In this document: positions 55,336 to 63,484 of the stretch, in pieces
Numbering within the stretch: position 1 is the first letter of the stretch
Layout: each line of letters begins with the position of its first letter
Source of the DNA: CALMEC01 sp964434425
GTDB lineage: Bacteria > Actinomycetota > Thermoleophilia > Miltoncostaeales > Miltoncostaeaceae
DNA length: 64,000 bases
Direction of reading: 5' to 3'
Assembly: GCA_964434425.1 (NCBI GenBank)
Contig: CAYSVH010000004.1
Coordinates: 1 to 64,000 of the forward strand
Program-made: the position numbers and the translations under genes
Notes under the pieces: generated by a model
What the model was told of the DNA's origin: nothing
The model's input: the letters and a program-made list of their open reading frames with translations, nothing else
Database searches by the model: none

Positions 55336-56736
55336 TCACACCGAGATGGCGTCCCGCTTTCCGGAGACCTCGATGGCCAGCTCGGACACGACCTCCTTGG
55401 CGTCACCGAACACCATGAGCGTCTTCTCGTTGAAGAAGAGCTCGTTCTCGATGCCGGCGAATCCGGGCCGCATGGAGCGCTTGACGACGAAGATCGTCTG
55501 CGCCTGGTCGACGTTCAGGATCGGCATACCGTAGATCGGGCTGTTCTTGTTGTGACGCGCCGCGGGGTTCACGACGTCGTTCGCACCGAGGACGATGACG
55601 GCATCGACCTGCGGGAAGTCCGAGTTGATGTCGTCCATGTCGAGCAGCTTGTCGTACGGGATGTTGGCCTCGGCCAGCAGCACGTTCATGTGACCGGGCA
55701 TACGACCCGCCACCGGGTGGATGGCGAACCGTACGTCGATGCCCTCCTTCTCGAGCGCCTCGGTGAGCTCGGCCACCTTGTGCTGCGCCTGGGCGACGGC
55801 CATGCCGTAGCCCGGGACGATGACGACGTTGCGCGACATCTTGAGAAGCTCGCCCGCCTCGTCGAAGGACGCGGAGCGGTAGACGCCCTGCTCGCCGCCC
55901 TCCTGGGCCGCGGCCTCCTGGCCGAACGCCCCGAAGAGGACGTTGGTGAAGGAGCGGTTCATCGCGCGGCACATGATGATCGCCAGGATGAGACCCGACA
56001 TTCCGTCGAGTGCACCGGCGACGATGAGGAGGTTGTTCTCGAGCACGATTCCCAGAGCGGCGGCCGACAGACCGGCGTAGCTGTTGAGAAGCGCGATGAC
56101 GGTCGGCATGTCGGCACCGCCGATCGGGAGGATCAGCATGATGCCGAAGATCGCCGCCACGACGAGGATCACCGGGATCAGGAACGTATCGCCCGGGTTC
56201 CACATCATCCAGATGACCATGGCCACGGCCACACCCAGGAGCGCGAAGTTGATGAACCGCTGCGCGGGGAAGACGAACGGCCGCTGCCCGAAGATCTCGT
56301 GGAGCTTTCCGGCCGCCATGAGGCTTCCGGTGAAGACCAGCGCACCGAGGATCATCTCGAATCCGAGGACGCCGATCTCGAACTTGCCGAAATGCCCCCA
56401 GTCGAGGTAGTAGTGCGCGGCACCCACGAGGGCGGCCGCCAGGGCGCCGAATGCGTGCGAGAGGGCGATCCGCTGGGGCATCGCGGTCATGGGGACCTTG
56501 AGGCCGAGCGGGATACCGATGAGGGCACCGATGACGAGGGCGATGGCGATGAGGACGTAGCCCCGATCGGTCATCGTGTCCTTCGCGAGCGTCGCCGCGA
56601 CGGCGACGACGAACGCCACCTCACCGGCGAAGGTGCCGCGCCGCGCGGTGGGCGCCGACGACATCCACTTCAGGGAGAGCGCGAAACCGATCGCACCGAC
56701 CAGGTACGCGAGGTTGATCCAGTCGTTTCTGCTCAT
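55336..56736 (-). CDS. pntB: NAD(P) transhydrogenase subunit beta
   Basis: The beta subunit binds NADP(H) and forms part of the proton channel; with alpha it makes NADPH from NADH using the proton gradient. The 466 residues have eight or nine helices up to about 270, then domain III: VVIVPGYGMAVAQAQHKVAELTEAL, VRFAIHPVAGRMPGHMNVLLAEANIPYD, INSDFPQVDAVIVLGANDVVNPAA. The start shares one base with the pntAb stop (TAATG). Confidence 0.95.
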   Translation of the reverse strand: MSRNDWINLAYLVGAIGFALSLKWMSSAPTARRGTFAGEVAFVVAVAATLAKDTMTDRGYVLIAIALVIGALIGIPLGLKVPMTAMPQRIALSHAFGALAAALVGAAHYYLDWGHFGKFEIGVLGFEMILGALVFTGSLMAAGKLHEIFGQRPFVFPAQRFINFALLGVAVAMVIWMMWNPGDTFLIPVILVVAAIFGIMLILPIGGADMPTVIALLNSYAGLSAAALGIVLENNLLIVAGALDGMSGLILAIIMCRAMNRSFTNVLFGAFGQEAAAQEGGEQGVYRSASFDEAGELLKMSRNVVIVPGYGMAVAQAQHKVAELTEALEKEGIDVRFAIHPVAGRMPGHMNVLLAEANIPYDKLLDMDDINSDFPQVDAVIVLGANDVVNPAARHNKNSPIYGMPILNVDQAQTIFVVKRSMRPGFAGIENELFFNEKTLMVFGDAKEVVSELAIEVSGKRDAISV

Positions 56737-57107
56737 TAGTCGCCCACCTCATTCGTCGGGAGCGGCTTGGCAGGTTCACGACGCTTGAACATCCGGAGCA
56801 TCTTGTCGGTGATGAGGAAGCCACCGACGACGTTGATCGTGGAGCAGACCACGGCGATGAACCCCATGATCTCCGAGTAGGAGGTCTCGGCGCGGCCGAG
56901 GATGTACATGGATGCCACGAGCGAGATGGCCGACAGCGCGTTGGTGAGCGCCATGAGCGGGGTGTGGAGCAGCTTCGGCACCCGGCGGATGACCTCGAGT
57001 CCGAGGAACCCGGCCAGCGTGAAGATGAACAGACTCGTGATGATGACGTCGTTCGACATCTGAAGAACGACGTCGGGGGCCATCAGGTTGATGACTTCGT
57101 TGGGCAC
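56736..57107 (-). CDS. pntAb: NAD(P) transhydrogenase subunit alpha part 2
   Basis: The membrane part of the alpha subunit, here a separate gene. The 123 residues hold three helices with the conserved FTLAGFLGLEVIRRVPKLLHTPLMALTNALSAISL block. AAGGAGG lies 4 nt before the GTG. A three-gene pntAa-pntAb-pntB form is usual for Actinobacteria and alphaproteobacteria. Confidence 0.94.
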   Translation of the reverse strand: MPNEVINLMAPDVVLQMSNDVIITSLFIFTLAGFLGLEVIRRVPKLLHTPLMALTNALSAISLVASMYILGRAETSYSEIMGFIAVVCSTINVVGGFLITDKMLRMFKRREPAKPLPTNEVGD

Positions 57108-57116
57108 GGTCCCTCC

Positions 57117-58364
57117 TTACGCCTGGTTGGTGGTTTCGGCAGCGGGTGCGGCGTCGCTGTCCTGAGCGGGCGGTTCCGGAGCGGGCTCCGGAGCGGCGAG
57201 CGGTTCGAGGCCGAGGACGTCGCGCACGCGTGCGTGGACGACCTGGCCGTCGCTCGTCGTGATGGTCTCGCGGACGATGTCGTCGTCGACCGCGTGGTCG
57301 AGGACGCCGTCCTTCACGATGAGCGCGACGAAGTTCGCGATGTTCTTCGCGAAGGTGAGGCTGGAGTCATGGGCGACGCTCGCCGGGACGTTGGACGTAC
57401 CGATGATCGTCACACCGTCCACCTCGACGGTCTCGCCGGGCTTCGAGCCCTCGACGTTCCCGCCCTGGTCGGCGGCGAGGTCGACGATGACCGACCCCGG
57501 CGCCATTGCGGCCACCATCTCCTTGGTCACGAGGACCGGGGCCTTGGCGCCCTGCACCTGGGCGGTGGTGATCACGATGTCCACACCGCTCAGGGTCTGG
57601 GTCATGAGCTCACGCTGCTTGGCGATCTGCGCGTCGGTGAGCGCGGTTGCGTACGCACCGGAACCCTCACCCTCCTGACCGGTGTCGAGGTCGTACTCGA
57701 CGAACCGGGCACCGAGGCTCTGGACCTCCTCCTTCACCGCCGCGCGCACGTCGTACGCGTCGACGACCGCGCCGAGGCGGCGCGCCGTGGCGATGGCCGA
57801 GAGGCCGGCCACGCCGGCGCCGAGGACGAAGACCTTCGCCGGGGCGATGGTGCCCGCCGCGGTGGTGAGCATCGGGGTCATCTTGGGAAGCGCTCCGGCG
57901 GCCAGGAGAACGGCCTTGTAGCCGGCGATGTTCGCCTGAGACGAGAGCACGTCCATGCTCTGGGCGCGGGTGGTCCGCGGGATCAGCTCGAGGGCGAACA
58001 GCACGCCGCCCTTCTCCGCCACGGCGGCCGCGACCTCGGGGGCCGCGAACGGGCGGGCGGTCCCGATGATGACCTGGCCGGGCTTGATCCGGTCACGTTT
58101 CGGACTCTGCGGATCATCGTCGAGTACGCGGATGGTCGCGAGTACGTCGGCGTCGAGCACCGCATCGTGCGATGCGATCTCGGCACCCTTGTCCGTGTAC
58201 GCGCTGTCGAGAAAGCCGGCCGCCTGGCCCGCGCCCGCCTCAACCAGTACCCGGAAACCCGCCTTCACGTACCCCGCGACGACCTGTGGCGTGATGGCCA
58301 CTCGTCGTTCACCTTCGACGCTCTCTTTAGGTGCGCCAATGGTGAGGGTGTTCGTCTCCCCCAT
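57117..58364 (-). CDS. pntAa: NAD(P) transhydrogenase subunit alpha part 1
   Basis: The soluble NAD(H)-binding subunit. It begins with the signature GAPKESVEGERRVAITPQVV and has KVFVLGAGVAGLSAIATARRLGAVVDAYDVR as the Rossmann motif, then APVLVTKEMVAAMAPGSVIVDLAADQGGN. A Pro/Ala-rich tail after residue 380 replaces the membrane part. AAGGGG lies about 11 nt before the ATG. Related alanine dehydrogenases lack this operon context. Confidence 0.94.
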   Translation of the reverse strand: MGETNTLTIGAPKESVEGERRVAITPQVVAGYVKAGFRVLVEAGAGQAAGFLDSAYTDKGAEIASHDAVLDADVLATIRVLDDDPQSPKRDRIKPGQVIIGTARPFAAPEVAAAVAEKGGVLFALELIPRTTRAQSMDVLSSQANIAGYKAVLLAAGALPKMTPMLTTAAGTIAPAKVFVLGAGVAGLSAIATARRLGAVVDAYDVRAAVKEEVQSLGARFVEYDLDTGQEGEGSGAYATALTDAQIAKQRELMTQTLSGVDIVITTAQVQGAKAPVLVTKEMVAAMAPGSVIVDLAADQGGNVEGSKPGETVEVDGVTIIGTSNVPASVAHDSSLTFAKNIANFVALIVKDGVLDHAVDDDIVRETITTSDGQVVHARVRDVLGLEPLAAPEPAPEPPAQDSDAAPAAETTNQA

Positions 58365-58879
58365 ATATCCGATTTCCCCTTCTGCTTGGTCGCTGACCGC
58401 GAGTCCTGACTCGTCCCCTGAGAGTCGGGATGGCGTTTCCTACATGACATTCCAACCGGGTGCAACGGATCGTCACAGGAGTTGCGATCTTCGTACGATG
58501 ATTTCCCCGGAATCTGGGGAGATACCTCCGTCGATGCGCGCCCACATGGGATGCGGGGCTCCTCAGGCGATGTCGAAACGTCCCGGAAATAACCTCGATC
58601 TGGTGACGATGGTGGCCCCGAAACCCCGGTCCGTCGGACAGGGTCGGCGGGCTTCGCGAGAGGTTATCCGGTGGAGCGGCGTTTTGTGCCCGTCGAGCGC
58701 CGAATACGGGGTTTCCGGTAGAGGGAAGGTTCGGCGGCCGACAGCTCGGATCCGACCCCGTCGGAGTCATCCGGCGGAGGAGCCGCCGCGACGCCCACGG
58801 ATACCCCGGGTGGACGATCCACGGTCCGGGCTACGGCGTAGCCTGTGACGACACGGAGGGCTCCCGCCACCACGAATAC
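58365..58879. other. Divergent intergenic region between pntAa and the M48 gene
   Basis: About 515 bases. No gene is visible. There is a small palindrome GAGTC-CT-GACTC near 58401 on the pnt side, which may be an operator or a hairpin in the leader, and a perfect palindrome GGCTAC-GGC-GTAGCC at 58829-58843 that overlaps the -10-like TAGCCT of the protease gene. The middle is unassigned and a little lower in G+C than its surroundings. Confidence 0.45.
58829..58844 (+). promoter_or_regulatory. Palindrome overlapping the -10 of the M48 gene
   Basis: GGCTAC-GGC-GTAGCC is a perfect 6-bp palindrome; TAGCCT (58839-58844) in its right arm is a plausible -10 box. The start ATG at 58880 follows about 35 nt later. 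Confidence 0.4.
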
Positions 58880-61153
58880 ATGACCACCCCTTCTGAACCC
58901 CTCGGACGACCCGCGCCGACGCATCCATCGGCGGTGATCCCGCTCGTGCCCGCCTCACGACGTGCGGACTGGATCGCGGTACTCGTGCTGACCCTGGTCG
59001 CCGCCGGTGTCGCGGGGGTGGAGGCGCTCCGCGGCGATGCGCGGGTACCGGCGATCGCCGCGGGCGCGGTGCTCCTGCTGCTCAGCGTGTCCGTCGGACG
59101 ATCGCTTCGCCGGGCGGCACCCGGCCGGGCGCGCGCCGAGCTCTGGCCGGATGCGCTCGTCGTGCACCAGCCGTCGCTCCTCCGGGAGCCGCTCCGCATC
59201 CCCCGGGCGAACATCCGTGCGATCACCGTGGACGACGGAGACGATCCCGCCTCGTTCACCCCGCATCGACCGAACGACCGCTTCGTCATCACGCGGGATT
59301 TCGCCTGGGCGTCGCCGACGACCGAGCCCGAGGCCATCGGATGGCTGTACGTGCGCGGGTCCGGGTCCCTCCTCCCCTACTGCGGCTCCACACAGCGAAC
59401 CCCGAACATCGCCGTTGTCGTCGATCGGCCGTTCACACCGCGGGTCCGACGCGCGTGGGTCGTGAACCTCGATCACCGCGGCCAGTTTCCGCGTCTCGAT
59501 CGCGCGGCCGGCGGGGCGCTCCTGGAGGCATGCGACCCCACCGATGCACGTGCCGCGCTGACCGCATGGGGCCCGGTCCGCCAGCTGGTGGAGGGCGATT
59601 TCAGCCGTGTCATCGAGCCGCCCTCGCGTCGACGTGACGACGCCTCCCCGCCCCTCGCGGGATTCGGGCCCGGCGTGCCGCGGGCCCGCGAGGCGCGCGG
59701 GCGCGCAACGACGGCCATCGCGACGGTCAGCGCCGTGATCCTCCTGATCGCCGTCGCGGCGATCGGAGCGATCGCTGCCGGCGTCGTGATGATCGGGCGC
59801 GATGAGATCCTCATCGGAGCGACCGGCATCGTGCTCGGTCTCATCGTCGGATCGACCCTTGTGCCGCCACGTGTCGACACCGGTCCGGTGGGCGTCGCGG
59901 TGGACGCGGTCCAGCATCCACGGTTGCTCGCGGCGATCCGGCGGTCGGCGGAGGAGATGCGGGTGCCGATGCCGGACGAGGTGCGGATCACAACCGACTT
60001 CGAGGCGTCGATCGGCCGCATCCACGGTCGTCGGATCCTCAACCTGGGCCTTCCCCTTCTCGCGGCCCTCGACGAACGGGAGCTGGTGGGTGTCGTCACG
60101 CACGAACTCGCGCACACCCGCGGAGACGACACCTGTGTGTGGCGGGCGGTGGTCCGGATGAACGCGCTGCTCACCCGATGGAGTCACGGACGCACCGGAC
60201 GCGCCACGCGCAACCCCGCCCGCATTCTGATGAAGGGGCTCCACCGATGGTTCGTCCGGCAGACGGGCCCGATCCTCCAGACCAACGAGTACGCCGCCGA
60301 CGCGGCATCGGCGGCCGCGGTCGGCAGCCGCCGGGTGACCGAGACCCTCAGCCGGTTCGGCGGGCTCGAGCTGGCGTACGACATCTTCTGGCATTCCGAG
60401 TTGGGCCCCGCCCTGCGACAGGGGTACCGGCCCGCTCTGGCCCTCGGTTTCCACCGGTTCTGCATGCAGCCGCCGACGCGGGGCCTCATCGCGGAGATGG
60501 GTGTCAAGCGGCTCCGCGTCGAGTCATCCGACGCGACGCTCACCCATCCGACGCTGCGGGATCGCATCACCGCCGTTCGCGCCCTGCGGGCCGAGGACCG
60601 AGGCGACGACGGCGGCCCGGCGCTCACGCTCCTGGGCGACACAGAACCGATCGAGACGGCGCTCCTGCTGACGGTCCTCCCTCCGGACGCCGTCCGCGCC
60701 ATCTCACCGATCGCCTGGGAGGACGTCGTCCGCGAGGTGCACCTGCCCGAATGGCGCGAGCACTTCTCACGGCTGGGCGCGCAGCTCGCGGGGTTCACGG
60801 TGTCCGATCTGCCGGTGCTCGCGGCGGACCCCGCCGGATTCGCCGTGCGGCTCGGCGCACCGGACGGCCGCGCGCTGCGACTGGACGACGCACGTCGCGG
60901 AGCCGCCTGGACCATCGGTGCCGCCCTCGCCGTGGCGCTGGCCGACGACGGTTTCCTCCTGTCGGGCGAGCCGGGCGGGCCCGTCACGGCCAGCCGCGGG
61001 CGCGCCCGCATCCGGCCGTTCGAGGCGGCCGATGCGCTCATCGAGGGAACGATCACCGCCCAGGAGTGGCGTCGGTCCTGCGCCGAGAAGGGGGTCGCGC
61101 ACCTCCCGCTGGTCCCCGTCACGGGCACCCCGTCCGTCGGCATCGGGTCGTAA
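58880..61153 (+). CDS. Large membrane-associated M48-like metalloprotease
   Basis: Of 757 residues, the first 200 have two helices (about 30-65) and a PH-like or surface domain. Two more helices lie at about 274-325. The protease core follows: VVTHELAHTRGDD at about 404-416 is the HExxH zinc site, and NEYAADAASAAAVG near 469 gives the third ligand, as in M48 enzymes (HtpX, Ste24). The C-terminal 200 residues (DRITAVRAL and on) belong to the same group, which is longer than HtpX. It may degrade membrane proteins. There is no close ribosome site; the start is supported only by the open frame. Confidence 0.78.
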   Translation: MTTPSEPLGRPAPTHPSAVIPLVPASRRADWIAVLVLTLVAAGVAGVEALRGDARVPAIAAGAVLLLLSVSVGRSLRRAAPGRARAELWPDALVVHQPSLLREPLRIPRANIRAITVDDGDDPASFTPHRPNDRFVITRDFAWASPTTEPEAIGWLYVRGSGSLLPYCGSTQRTPNIAVVVDRPFTPRVRRAWVVNLDHRGQFPRLDRAAGGALLEACDPTDARAALTAWGPVRQLVEGDFSRVIEPPSRRRDDASPPLAGFGPGVPRAREARGRATTAIATVSAVILLIAVAAIGAIAAGVVMIGRDEILIGATGIVLGLIVGSTLVPPRVDTGPVGVAVDAVQHPRLLAAIRRSAEEMRVPMPDEVRITTDFEASIGRIHGRRILNLGLPLLAALDERELVGVVTHELAHTRGDDTCVWRAVVRMNALLTRWSHGRTGRATRNPARILMKGLHRWFVRQTGPILQTNEYAADAASAAAVGSRRVTETLSRFGGLELAYDIFWHSELGPALRQGYRPALALGFHRFCMQPPTRGLIAEMGVKRLRVESSDATLTHPTLRDRITAVRALRAEDRGDDGGPALTLLGDTEPIETALLLTVLPPDAVRAISPIAWEDVVREVHLPEWREHFSRLGAQLAGFTVSDLPVLAADPAGFAVRLGAPDGRALRLDDARRGAAWTIGAALAVALADDGFLLSGEPGGPVTASRGRARIRPFEAADALIEGTITAQEWRRSCAEKGVAHLPLVPVTGTPSVGIGS

Positions 61154-61160
61154 CCCTTCG

Positions 61161-61191
61161 GCTCGCGCCCGACGCGACGCCGGGCGCGAGC
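61161..61191 (+). terminator. Hairpin terminator of the M48 gene
   Basis: GCTCGCGCCCG (61161-61171) and its exact complement (61181-61191) with a 9-nt loop lie 8 nt after the stop codon. A second hairpin follows at 61205-61237. Confidence 0.65.
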
Positions 61192-61204
61192 TTCGCCCCT
61201 TCGC

Positions 61205-61237
61205 GGTCATCGAGGGCCCCATGGGGGTTCGATGACC
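61205..61237. terminator. Second hairpin after the M48 gene
   Basis: GGTCATCGA (61205-61213) pairs with TCGATGACC (61229-61237), and CCCC-AT-GGGG inside extends the stem. It lies between the M48 gene and the integrated element and may stop transcription from either side. Confidence 0.5.
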
Positions 61238-61375
61238 GAGGATGGCTACCGGGAGGCCGGGCTCGCCGGGGTGCCTCTCGTTTCGGCGTCGACGGGCCGT
61301 GTCCGACCCGATATGGCGCATCGTCCGTCTCCCCGCGTGAGGAGAACCGCCCGCTGATCCCGCACCGTCGGTAGC

Positions 61376-61421
61376 GCGCCCGGGAGGATTCGAACCTCCG
61401 ACATTCGGCTTAGAAGGCCGC
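61376..61421 (-). other. Displaced 3' half of tRNA-Arg(UCU), left attachment site
   Basis: On the minus strand the sequence from the anticodon loop (CTTCTAA, anticodon TCT) through the 3' anticodon strand, variable loop ATGTC, T arm GGAGG-TTCGAAT-CCTCC and acceptor strand CGGGCGC reads as a good tRNA. The 5' half is missing: no GCGCCCG acceptor strand or D arm occurs upstream, and the integrase stop codon is reached instead. This is the mark left when an element integrates into a tRNA gene and rebuilds it at the other end. The intact gene should lie beyond 64000. Confidence 0.82.
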
Positions 61422-62752
61422 TAGCTGTTTCCGCTGATCTTCCTGCTAATCCCACGATTCTCATAGCGTCGTCGCAGTCCCCCCATGGTCTCCCCCATGG
61501 TGCCCGCATCTTTCGGGACGTCGAACACCGCCGCCGCGTCGTCCAACTGCGACTCGTCGAGCAGGTGCGCGTAGATCGTCGCGGTGATGTTCGGGTTCGC
61601 GTGCCCGAGCTGCCGGGCGACCACCGTCAACGGCACACCACGAGCGATCAGGATCGACGCACACGAGTGCCGCAACCCGTGGAACGACAGGAGCGGAGAG
61701 CCGTCGCCTCCGACAAGACCCGACCGCACGAGGGCACGACCGAGTGCCTGCCCCGGCGTCCCCGCCCCCATCGGCCCGCCACCCCTTCCCGGCCACACGT
61801 ACCCGGCTGCATCCCCGCCCTGCTCAACAACGCTCACCGCGAACCACTCACCGAGACGTTGAGCGAACGCCGGGGAGATCGCCACCGTCCGAGGCTTGCC
61901 GGACTTCGGTGCCTTCACGATCCGGCGAGGACGCTCACCGTCGCGGCCCTTCGGCTCCTGCCAAACACTCCGAGCCACCGTCAACCGCCGCGCCGGCAGA
62001 TCCAGGTCACCCCACCGCAACCCGACGACCTCACCCTTCCGCAGCCCCGCCTCCGCCGCCGCGCGGAGCATCGTCTCAACCCGGAGGTTCACCTTCCCTG
62101 TGACCTTCGACGTCACCCCCACCGACAACAGAAGCCGGAGCTGACCCTCCGACAGCACACGACGTACCGCCTCCCCCTCGTCCGCCGACGCCTTCGGCAG
62201 ACGCAACCCGCGAGCCGGATTCTCCGACAGGCGACCCCACTCAACAGCCGCCGCCAGGATCACCCGCAACGCTTTGCGCGCCTTGTCCACCTGATCCCGG
62301 GAGGCTCCGCCCTTCACCAGGTCGGCGATCCACACCTCAAGCCGCTCCCGCGTCAGCTCCTCAAGCCGAAGCCCTCCCAGGCCAGGATCAACGCGCAGCC
62401 TGAACGCATCCGCCGTCGTCCGCACCGAGGACGGAGCCAGACGAGGAGCCGCCGCCGCCAGATAGGACGCAGCGAACCCACGGAGGTCATCACTCGCCAC
62501 CCGCTCGACAGGAGCATCAGGACGGCCAGCGGCAAGATCCGCACGACGAGCGGACCGCGCGTCACCAACCGAACCATGGAACGTCACGGTCCGAGTCGTC
62601 CCCGGTTCGTATCCCGGTGCCTGATACTCGAACGGACACCCGCACCGCCTGCCGGCCTTACGGTCAACCGACGACACGCAACCGACACGATGAGCCCGAT
62701 ACAAGCCCGCCTCAATCCGTTCCCGCCACCCACGCCGCGCACGCTCACCCAC
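61421..62752 (-). CDS. int: Tyrosine recombinase, element integrase
   Basis: A phage-type integrase of 443 residues. The N-terminus holds a zinc-like CVSSVDRKAGRRCGC patch and the arm-binding part, then a SAM-like core-binding domain (SDDLRGFAASYLAAAAPRLAPSSV). The catalytic domain has Arg in EAGLRKGEVVGLRWGD, the H-G-L-R-H box in SFHGLRHSCAS, GHANPNITATIYAHL with the nucleophile Tyr. Its stop codon abuts the tRNA-Arg fragment, the normal place for an integrase. It starts at GTG after GGAGGG, 3 nt behind the xis gene stop. Confidence 0.92.
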   Translation of the reverse strand: MGERARRGWRERIEAGLYRAHRVGCVSSVDRKAGRRCGCPFEYQAPGYEPGTTRTVTFHGSVGDARSARRADLAAGRPDAPVERVASDDLRGFAASYLAAAAPRLAPSSVRTTADAFRLRVDPGLGGLRLEELTRERLEVWIADLVKGGASRDQVDKARKALRVILAAAVEWGRLSENPARGLRLPKASADEGEAVRRVLSEGQLRLLLSVGVTSKVTGKVNLRVETMLRAAAEAGLRKGEVVGLRWGDLDLPARRLTVARSVWQEPKGRDGERPRRIVKAPKSGKPRTVAISPAFAQRLGEWFAVSVVEQGGDAAGYVWPGRGGGPMGAGTPGQALGRALVRSGLVGGDGSPLLSFHGLRHSCASILIARGVPLTVVARQLGHANPNITATIYAHLLDESQLDDAAAVFDVPKDAGTMGETMGGLRRRYENRGISRKISGNS

Positions 62753-62755
62753 GAC

Positions 62756-63085
62756 TCACCCTCCGCGTTCGTTGCCCGGCTCGACCGTCTCATGTCCGGA
62801 CGCCTCACGCCACCAGTCGACCGGCAGCGGTTCCCGCTCCAAGCGTCCAGAACGTCGACGCTCTGACACGCCCCGAGACGCCGCGGGAGACTCCGGACTA
62901 CCGTCGACCTGACGCGCGCTGACGAGGCTGTCCTCGTACGCCCTGAGCCGGTCCGCGTGCACCAGGAGCCGGGCCCCCACCTTGAACGCACCGGCCTTGT
63001 CCATCACCCGCCGGGCGGCCCGGCGATCACCGAGCCGGTAGCGCTTCATTACGGCGGCCACGTCCAAGACCTCCGGCTCACTCAT
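62756..63085 (-). CDS. xis: Excisionase-like small DNA-binding protein
   Basis: MSEPEVLDVAAVMKRYRLGDRRAARRVMDKAGAFKVGARLLVHADRLRAYEDSL is a compact winged helix as in excisionases of actinobacterial integrative elements; the remaining 55 residues are charged and disordered. ATG 63085 has GGGGAG 4 nt upstream and overlaps the stop of the zinc-ribbon gene by 8 nt. With int it should control integration and excision. Confidence 0.75.
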   Translation of the reverse strand: MSEPEVLDVAAVMKRYRLGDRRAARRVMDKAGAFKVGARLLVHADRLRAYEDSLVSARQVDGSPESPAASRGVSERRRSGRLEREPLPVDWWREASGHETVEPGNERGG

Positions 63086-63266
63086 CGGGCTCCCCAGAGT
63101 CATCCTCGACGAGGCCGTGGATCGCAAGCGCTGCCGCCCACCCGGCACGCCACCCACGGTTGAACTGCTTATCGACGAGGACATGGCACCGGCACGTAGG
63201 ACACCGGCCGGCGCCATCGACGGAAGGAACCGACAGCAGGCACTCGATGCAGACGGTCACGCTCAC
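63078..63266 (-). CDS. Small zinc-ribbon protein
   Basis: A 62-residue chain with four spaced cysteines (CIECLL, then CPTCRC near residue 22-27) that could bind zinc, a helix GWRAGWAAALAIHGLVE and an acidic end. GTG 63266 overlaps the upstream stop by 4 nt; GTG 63269 is also possible. No family name is known to me. It is part of the element's compact minus-strand operon. Confidence 0.6.
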   Translation of the reverse strand: MSVTVCIECLLSVPSVDGAGRCPTCRCHVLVDKQFNRGWRAGWAAALAIHGLVEDDSGEPDE

Positions 63267-63484
63267 CACCCCCGCCGACGATTCCGCCGCACACCGACGA
63301 GGTATGCGCCGTACCGGCCACCCACCATGTCGAAATGACGCTGATAGCCGTAGCCAGTCGGAAGATCAGCCCTCGCCAAACGGACCTCATCGACGGCGTC
63401 CATCCGTTCGACCGGATCGGCACCACGACCGAGGGCACGGAGGTTCGCGACCGCCGCCGTGTACCGCCGTTCAGCCGGCGTCAC
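63263..63484 (-). CDS. Hypothetical protein of the integrative element
   Basis: A 73-residue protein with a helical start (TPAERRYTAAVANLRAL) and a basic C-terminus (VGVRRNRRRGW). It overlaps both neighbours by 4 nt (GTGA). I do not recognise it; its place between an ATPase gene and xis suggests an accessory role in replication or transfer. Confidence 0.5.
   Translation of the reverse strand: MTPAERRYTAAVANLRALGRGADPVERMDAVDEVRLARADLPTGYGYQRHFDMVGGRYGAYLVGVRRNRRRGW

Noticed and set aside
61376..61450. An intact tRNA-Arg gene at the integrase end
   Set aside because: Only the part from the anticodon loop to the 3' end fits. No acceptor 5' strand or D arm is found upstream, and one anticodon stem pair is lost, so it is a displaced fragment.
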